From Salvelinus alpinus (Eukaryota; Chordata; Actinopteri; Salmoniformes; Salmonidae), in the NCBI RefSeq assembly GCF_045679555.1, contig NC_092093.1, positions 67,911,214-67,975,213 of the forward strand: a DNA stretch of 64,000 bases, given 5' to 3'. Position numbers and translations under genes: made by a program. Shown one piece after another: positions 27,301-36,300 of the stretch; the first letter of the stretch is position 1; each line of letters opens with the position of its first letter. Below the pieces are notes generated by a model, which was not told the origin of the DNA, did not search any database, and saw only the letters and a program-made list of their open reading frames with translations.

Positions 27301-30300
27301 GACTGTATCAGGTGCCAGAGATGTCTCAGGAAACGTGCGTTGAACGCTAAACTGTACAGAAGCCTGGAGGGGACAAAATAAAAAAAGACAGGCCTGAAAA
27401 GATACATATGTCAAAAGGGTTGACAATGTACTCGTCTGTCTGTAAACGTATAAATCGCTCTGCCTCGATGCCCTCCAAGGCGGAGATCGTCAACATTGAC
27501 CAATTAACTAGAGGACACAAATAAAGATGGAAAAAATACTAGTAAAAGCTGTTGAACCGCAGCATCCCCCAGGAATCTTCCTTCTTGGCCCTTTCTCTCC
27601 TCCTCCATTCTCCGCTCTCCCTTTTCCGTGACGAAAAAAAGATTAAACGACCCATTAAGCTTTATTTAGACGAGGCACCTTCCATTAGTAAACTAGTTGC
27701 TGGCGAGGAGGAGCTCGGCCCTGGGTCATAAACAGGCCCTCTGGCTTCCTGCAGGAGCCCCATTTAACTTAATGGCAACGATGGGGACAATAGAGGAGAA
27801 GGGATGGGGGGGCATAGCCCTCACAATGACCTCGGCGCGCCAGCACGCTTCCACACTCTCCCTGAATTACATGAAAACACAGGGGAAGGAGGGAGGGAGG
27901 GGGTGGGTGAGCCACTGGCTGCATCACGATGGCAACCTATTCCCTATAGTGCCCTATGGGCCCTGGTCAAAAGTAGTGCACTATGTAGGGAATAGGGTGC
28001 CATTTGGAACGCTCCCACTGGGCCCTCATCCCGACACTCCGGACGGCATAACTAACGGCCCATGGCACCCAAGTGTGAAGGTGCTCGATTGTGTGTGTGT
28101 TTCTTTAACACCGAGGGTTAACAACAGGTAACGCCAATGCAGTAATTCAGCTTAAAATAAAATATAAGCCCCTTGCTTATAAATGTGCCTCTGTCTAACG
28201 GGATAGGCTATTGTCACCTATAAGGAAGCCTGTTAAGGGCAGGCAATCTCCTATTCACATGTTGAGAGGTAAAGGTTGATGTAATGCATTGATGTTAATC
28301 ACCTCTTTTTAATCCTAAACTAGCAAAATACAACACCCCCAAAAAAACATAAATCCTATTAAAATGTGGAACAAATACTTTTTTTTTTAAAGAAGCAACA
28401 AAACAAGAGACGATGCAAAACAAGTGTCTGTAACTCATGAAAGAGAAAACAAAACAGAGAAATATGGTTGTAAAGCTGATCTTGTAAAAACAAAAAAAAC
28501 AAAAAAAAGAACAGAGAGAGGGAATGGGAAGTGGATGGAATATCACATAGATAAACTAATGTTGGTGTCGGCCTCCAATCTCTAAGAGTGCATCCCAATT
28601 CCCTATATAGTGCACTACTTTTGACCAGGGCCCATAGGGCTCTAGTCAAAAGTCGTGTACTATATAGGGAATAGGGTGACATTTAGGGCACACCCTCGTT
28701 CACCATTGAGCAGCAGAGATTATTTGAAAGGCTGAAAAATGTAAATGATCCTTCTGGGGGGGTAAAACGAGTGACAACTCTCTATATGTTTGATAAATCG
28801 TTTCTGCCAAGGCCCCCCATCCGTCAGTACAAAAGAGGACGGGAGCCAGGTATAGCATAGTGCTCTGGGCCTTCACAGTGTGCGGCCGGGTGTTTGATTG
28901 AAATGGGCAACAGAGCAATAAAATGCTGACTGACAGCCTGATATATGGCCTGCTAGAAACCAAAGCTCCATTTCAATCAGGAAATGAAGGCACTAATAAA
29001 TACAATCACAGGCATCAAAAAGGGTTGTGTGTGTGTGTGTGTGTGTGTGTGTGTCTCCATAAAAATTACCTTGATGGCCAAAACAGATTATTTTATGTAG
29101 ACATAATGCAAGAATTTACGTATGCTCGCAGAAAAAGAGAAAACTAGGCAAAATAAAAGGGAAAGGGCTCGATTCAATCTGAACCACTGAAGAGCTGCGC
29201 TTACAGCGCGATAGTACTGTAATGTTCCTGCTTTAGAGGAGATTGCATTCACGGTAAACGCTGCATATGTCAGCTCAATCGAAAATTACCTTAAATAGTA
29301 ATTTGATAATAACTGGCTTTATTTATGTTAAACTAGCTTAAATTCATAAGGGCCTGCGAGTTAGTGCCAGTGGCAGAAAGAGTGTGTTTTCATTGCCCGA
29401 GAGTCATTATCTCATGTCAATTCCACAATCACATCAAGTGCTCAAAAACTAATTAAGGACAGAGGCTTGCTAGCACTTACAGTTGTCAGTGAACATCAGT
29501 TAGGGACAGCGAGCCACCTCAGGCCAAGGCTAAATAACATATCAGTGAAATTACAACAAATACCAAACATGAATCAATTAACTTGAAATTACACCCATTT
29601 AGCCTCCCAACATCAAAGACAAAGATTATACCAACCAAAACGGTGTGAATTAAAAAAAAATATAATAATCTTAAATCGTATGATTAAATCTGAAGTAAAA
29701 TCTCTTACTGAAAATACAGGGCCTACATCTTAGAGCTCTAATAAGAAGGAAGCAAAAAAAAGATACATATTTATTCGAGGCATTGCGCTGGGCTGGCCGG
29801 CATGAGGTGGGAGACGGGAGGGCCGGGCTGGGCAGACAAGCTCTTTTTTAAACGCAGTTAATCAGGCCCGGGATGCAATTTGCTCCCTTTAGCCTCTTGT
29901 AAAGGTATCCCATCCACTTCGCCACTAATTAATCTTCCTCAGTGAGCTAATTATTTTGTACAGATATCCGATAATGATGGAGGACAAGATGTAAAATGTA
30001 TGGTAAAAGCAGTTGGACTAAAGGAAGCTGTAAAAATGAGAGAAAATACTTAGGGAGGATTCTAGGCCTTTCGCAACAACTGATTTGGTAAGCGATGCAT
30101 CTTCTCTAGTATCGTTTTTGAGAGACATTTGGGTTCTAAAGGTTAGCTTGAATGTTGCCTGAATCAAGTCTAGCATGAGATCAGACAGGATTGTATTCCT
30201 TAGTGCACACCATTCCTAACCGTCACAAACATTTTTGCAACTTAAAACGTTTTGCAACGAAGATGAGGGTTCCTTGTCAGACAAATTCAGGTAGACATTC

Positions 30301-33300
30301 CTCCCGTTCCAGCCTGTTTGCTTTCGTTTGGTTTCTAGTGAATACGACCCAGATAACTCTCCAGCCTTAAACAATAGCCACATTCTTTGTTGCCCACCCT
30401 GTAAAAGGTGAGAACAACGCATCAGTAATGATAACACGCTCGCTCTCTCATCCCCACAGTACGGACAGGTAATGTCTTCCATTGGCTCTACTAACTATTA
30501 ACCAGGGGGGTTGAGACAGAGACCCTCAGTGTGTGCCATAAAGCCCAGGGAAGATCCCCCTCTCACATCCACATCCTGCCCTTACGCAATCAACCCAATC
30601 AGCCAGTCCAGGGCTAATTACCCTAATCTAGGAGTGACAGCTTCAGAGCTTCCCTGACATCCTAGTACTTCCGGTTGTAAACGCCACTAGGGCAAAGACC
30701 ACAGATAGTGGCTGTGCTTCTTCATCGCTATTCACATTAGTTGCTTACAACTTTAAAATAAATGCTGATTCTGAACACCCACTTTCATGATGTCAAAAAA
30801 TGATTTAAAAAAAGGCTTCACATCAAGTTCCTGCAAAATGCCTTAAAAGGCTAAATATTCATTCAAATTGTAGTGAAAGAAAGGTTTTTGAAACAACTAA
30901 ATGCAAGGATTCAAATAAAACAAAAGTGGTTATGCTAGCACCGTAGATACATGTAAAACCTTAGGTATGGCACCCTATTCCCTTTGTAGTGCACTACTTT
31001 TGACCAAGGCCTGTAGGGCTCTGGTCAAAAGGAGTGCACTATATAGGGAAAATGGTGCCATTTGGGGACGCATTCAATGTGACTAGATCCGATGTAGAAC
31101 ACTGACCTGACTTTAGGCACCATCATGCGGTGCTGCACCATGAGCGTGTGGCAAATGGAGGCCATCATGGTGAAGACCTCTTCGCTGGCCGAGTCCCTCC
31201 ACACCAGGTTGAGCAGCGCGTTGGTCTGCTGCTTGGTGTCCAGCTTGTGGACGCACTCCTCCGTGATCAGCTGCACCGATATCCGATAACTGTCGTGCTG
31301 GAACGAACGAGAACACACAGAATAGGTGTGAGTGAGATGTTCCAGTAAGTATAGCTGGGCCTGTATTCATAAAGCCTCAGTAGGATCTGGGATCAGTTCT
31401 GCCATTTAGATCATAATGGAGCAAATCGTTTGCCCAGGGGGCGGACCTGATCCCAAATCAGCCCACCTACTCTGAGACGCTTTATGAATACGGGCCCCGG
31501 TGTTTATAATGAGGTACCTAAAGGCAGTGCGGATAAGGCTGTGGTCTGCTACTCGTGTGTAACACCTGTATTCAGATGTTAGCCATTTTCATTTGAGAGT
31601 GTTTGCCTGTGAAGTAAAAGGGCATTCTGAACTATATGCGTTACCTGTAACCTGCAGAGTACTATCCCTGGATTTCACTCTGTTATCTGTATTGACACAT
31701 TAGTGGTAGCTAGCTACCTGTGTGGACGGAGCCTGGATGTCGGTGTCCTCCTCGTCCTCAGAGTCACTAATGACCTCCGGCCTGCTGGTGCTCTCTGACA
31801 CGGGAAGGAGGGGTAGGAGGGTCTGCAGAGCACGCAGGTATAGCTGAAGGCCCTCCTCTGACAGGGAACCTGCACACATACAGACAACATTACTACAAAA
31901 CACTCCCTATCGCCATAGATTTTGTTTCTGGTCATTCTCTCCAAAATCCTCTTGTCAGTGTATCTGCTGGTACACGAGAGTACTATTCCCCACACACTGT
32001 ACACAAAGGCTATGTCCCAAATGGCACCCTATTACCTAGATAGAGCTCTGTGTAAAGTAGTGCACTATGGGAAAAGGGTGCAATTTTGGACACATCCAAA
32101 GCGTATCCCTGACAACACTTACCCAGGCACGTCTCCCCGGCTGAGAGGACAAAGTAGAAGAGCCACGGCGCCTGTTTCTGCGCCGCTGCGGAGGAGACTA
32201 CAGTGGCCTGCAGGGAGCCCAGGAAGGCCTCAAAGGGGAAGTGGAGGCGCGGGTCGGACAGCGCCGGAATAAAGAAGTGAAAGATCTGCTCCGTGAACGG
32301 CGCCGAGATGAACTCCTCCGTGAAGGCTGCAAACACAAACTGCCTGTGGAACCAGAGAGAGAGGGAGAAAAATTGATTGTCACTACACAAACGGCTGGAG
32401 TGGAGCCGCGCGTACATTATCCACATTGTAAAATGGATGAGTTGGTTTTAAAATGTTCACTACATATAGAGTTGAAGTCGGAAGTTTACATACACTTAGG
32501 TTGACGTCATTAAAACTCGTTTTTCAGGGTCCTCCGGGGTGGCGCAGTGGTCTAAGGCATTGCATCGCAGTGCTAGCTGTGCCACCAGAGACTCTGGGTT
32601 CGCGCCCAGGCTCTGTCGCAGCCGGCCGCGACCAGGAGGTCCATGGGGCGACGCACAATTGGCCTAGCGTTGTCCGGGTTAGGGAGGGTTTGGCCGGTAG
32701 GGATATCCTTGTCTCGCGCACCAGCGACTCCTGTGGTGGGCCGGGCGCAGTGCGCACTGACCAGGTCGCTAGGTGCACGGTGTTTCCTCCGACACATTGG
32801 TGCGGCTGGCTTCCGGGTTGTGTGTTAAGAAGCAGTGCGGCTTGGTTGGGTTGTGTTTCGGAGGACGCATGGCTTCCGACCTTCGTCTCTCCCGAGCCCG
32901 TACGGGAGTTGTAGCGATGAGACAAGATAGTAACTACTAACAATTGGATATCACGAAATTGGGGAGAAAAAGAAAAAACTAAAAAAAATAAAACTCGTTT
33001 TTCAACCACTCCACAAATTTCTTGGTAACAAATTATAGTTTTGGCAAGTTGGTTAGGACATCTACTTTGTGCATGACACAAGTCATTTTTCCAACAATTG
33101 TTTACAGACAGATTATTTCACTTATAATTTACTGTATCACTATTCCAGTAGGTCAGAAGTTTACGTACACTAAGTTGACTGTGCCTTTAAACAGCTTGGA
33201 AAATTCCAGAAAATGTGGTCATCGCTTTAAAAGCTTCTGATAGGCTAATTGACATAATTTGAATCAATTGGGGGTGTACCTGTGGATGTATTTCAACGAC

Positions 33301-36300
33301 CACCTTAAAACACAGTGCCTCTTTGCTTGACATCATGGGAAAATCAAAAGAAATCAGCCAAGACCTAAGAAAAATAATTGTAGACCTCCACAAGTCTGGT
33401 TCATCCTTGGGAGCAATTTCCAAACACCTGAAGGTACCACGTTCATCTGTACAAACAATAGTACGCAAGTATAAACACCATGGGACCACGCAGCGGTCAT
33501 ACCGCTCAGGAAGGAGACACGTTCTGTCTCCTAGAGATGAACGTACTTTGGTGCAAAAAGTGCAAATCAATCCCAGAACAACAGCAAAGGACCTTGAGAA
33601 GATGCTGGAGGAAACATGTACAAAAGTATCTATATCCACAGCAAAACGAGTCCTATATTGACATAACCTGAAAGGCCGCTCAGCAAGGAAGAAGCCACTG
33701 CTCCAAAACCGCCATAAAAAAGCCAGACTATGCTTTGCAACTGCACATGGGGAAAAACATCATACTTTTTGTAGAAATGTCCTCTGGTCTGATGAAACAA
33801 AAATAGAACTGTTTGGCCATAATGACCATTGTTATGTTTGGAGGAAAAAGGGGGAAGGCTTGCATGCCGAAGAACACCATCCCAACCGTGAAGCACGGGG
33901 GTGGCAGCATCATGTTGTGGGGGTGCATTGCTGCAGGAGGGGCTGGTGCACTTCACAAAATAGAGGGCATCATAAGGTAGGAAAATTATGTGGATATATT
34001 GAAGCAACATCTCAAGACATCAGGCAGGAAGTTAAAGCTTGGGATCAAATGGGTTTTCCAAATGGACAATGACCCCAAACATACTTCCAAAGTTGTGGCA
34101 AAATGGCTTAAGGACAACAAAGTCAAGGTATTGGAGAGGCCATCACAAAGCCCTGACCTCAATCCTATAGATAATTTGTGGGCAGAACTGAAAAAGCATG
34201 TGTGAGCAAGGAGGCCTACAACCTGATTCAGTTACACCAGCTCTGTCAGGAGGAATGGGCCAAAATTCACCAAACTTATTGTAGGAAGCTTGTGGAAGGC
34301 TACCCGAAACATTTGACCCAAGTTAAACAATTTAAAGGCAATGCTACCAAATACTAATTGAGTATGTAAACTTCTGACCCACTGGGGAATGTGATGAAAG
34401 AAATAAAAGCTGAAATAAATCACTCTCTACGATTATTCTGACATTTCACATCCTTAAAATAAAGTGGTGATCCTAACTGACCTAAGACAGGGAATTTTTA
34501 CTAGGATTAAATGTCAGGAATTGTGAAAAGCTGAGTTTAAATGTATTTGGCTAAGGTGTATGCAAACTTCCGACTTCAACTGTATACTTATATATATATA
34601 AAAAAAATGTAACCCCTTTTTCTCCCCAATTTCATAGTATCCAATTGGTAGTTACAGTCTTGTCTCATCGCTGCAACTCCGGTACGGACTCAGGAGAGGG
34701 GAATGTCGAGAGTCGTGCGTACTCCGAAACACAACCCAACCAAGCCGCACTGCTTCTTGACACAATGCCCACTTAATCCTTAAGCCAGCCGCACCAATGT
34801 GTCAGAGGAAACACCGTACACCTGGCGACCGTGTCAGCGTGCACTGCGCCCGGTCCGCCACAGGAGTCGATGGTGCGCAATGGGACAAGGACATCCCTGC
34901 CGGCCAAACCCTCCCCTAACCCGGATGACGTTGGGCCAATTGTGCGCCGCCCCATGGGTCTCCCGGTCGCGGCCGGCTGCGACTCGAACCCAGAATCTCT
35001 AGTGGCACAGCTAGCACTGCGATGCAGTGCCTTAGACCACCGCGCCACTCGGGAGGCCAATTCACTACATACATGACAATGATATTGGATTAAGCTACTG
35101 ATCACAAATCAAAATGTACAAATATGTTATACTATGACAAATAAACATATGAACAGCTTAGATTCGACAATAAATTGTTTTTAAAGGGATAACTTTTGGT
35201 TTCAATCTTTAAGTATTTTGTTCACACTGTTAATACAATCCCCAAAAAGTCAGTTGTCAAGTTTTCAAGATGGAGCACTTTCCGTACAGAGCCAAAATAC
35301 AGTTTTTGAGTAAAGTTATTCTTTAAACTCATTACCCAAACAGGGACAATAGAGTGATCGAGAGAGTAGGTGTCTCCTCCTTTCAGCTCTGTGAGTGCCC
35401 CAATATTGTCTTGTCAAACAAAGCTGTTTTTACTGAGTCACTCACACATCTGGTGGCCCCGGTCAGATAATTATCTGTTGGAGTGAGTGTGTACACAGGT
35501 TTCTCACACCCAGTCTCTGCTTTTCTTCAAAAAGAAAAGAACGCCCCACTCGTTTGTCATTCAGAATGTTTCATATTGAGAGCAAATCGTCAATATTCTG
35601 TACTCCGAGTCGGGATCAGTTTTATTGCTCGTTGTAAACAGGTTGGTGAAGCAATTACGGTGTCTCCGCCAACTCAAAGGACAAACAAATGCCCAAAGTT
35701 TACATTACCGGTTTACTGGACAATCTTAACAGCATACGCCACAGACAAAGGCATTCCGCTCGTGGCTTCTCACTGTGCTCTTTCTCACATGCTCAGCAGT
35801 CGCTGATGCCGAGAGGCTTTGTGTGTGAGGGGTTTTTTATATATTGGAGGGGAAACTTTTAGGGGGTCTGGCTTTAGCAAAAAGGGCCTTCTCTCTCTGT
35901 GTGTGTGTGTGTGTGTGTGTTCTGATTACTTTTACGGTATGTGCGCGTTTGACTGTTCTGATGTGACCGTTTTGGTTTTACAGACGCTACGGCTGCTGTT
36001 ACAGTAGGGTAAAGTTGCCCCTTAGACACTGATCTTGGGCCAGTTTATATTTTTCCCCACAAATGGTTAAGGTTAGGATTGGGGGAGGGGAGCTGATCTT
36101 GTACCTAGGAAAAACGTATCCCCGGAGTGTTATACCTTGCGCCTGTTGTGCAGGAGGAATAGGTAAAGTGCAGGGGCTTCAGCGTGTGCTCCAGCAGTGT
36201 GCCTGCCAAGGGGATAGCGTGTGCTCCAGAGGGAGCATCACTGTACTCCAGACTGGAAGGGAGCTTGTGATTCACTAGAATATAAAGCGACCTGTAGTAT

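Noticed and set aside
33323-34205. Functional Tc1 transposase gene
   Set aside because: In-frame TGA at 33659 and later frameshifts; remnant only.
35483-35806. Plus-strand frame of 107 codons
   Set aside because: No recognised family, no splice context and located in a UBE3C intron; chance frame.
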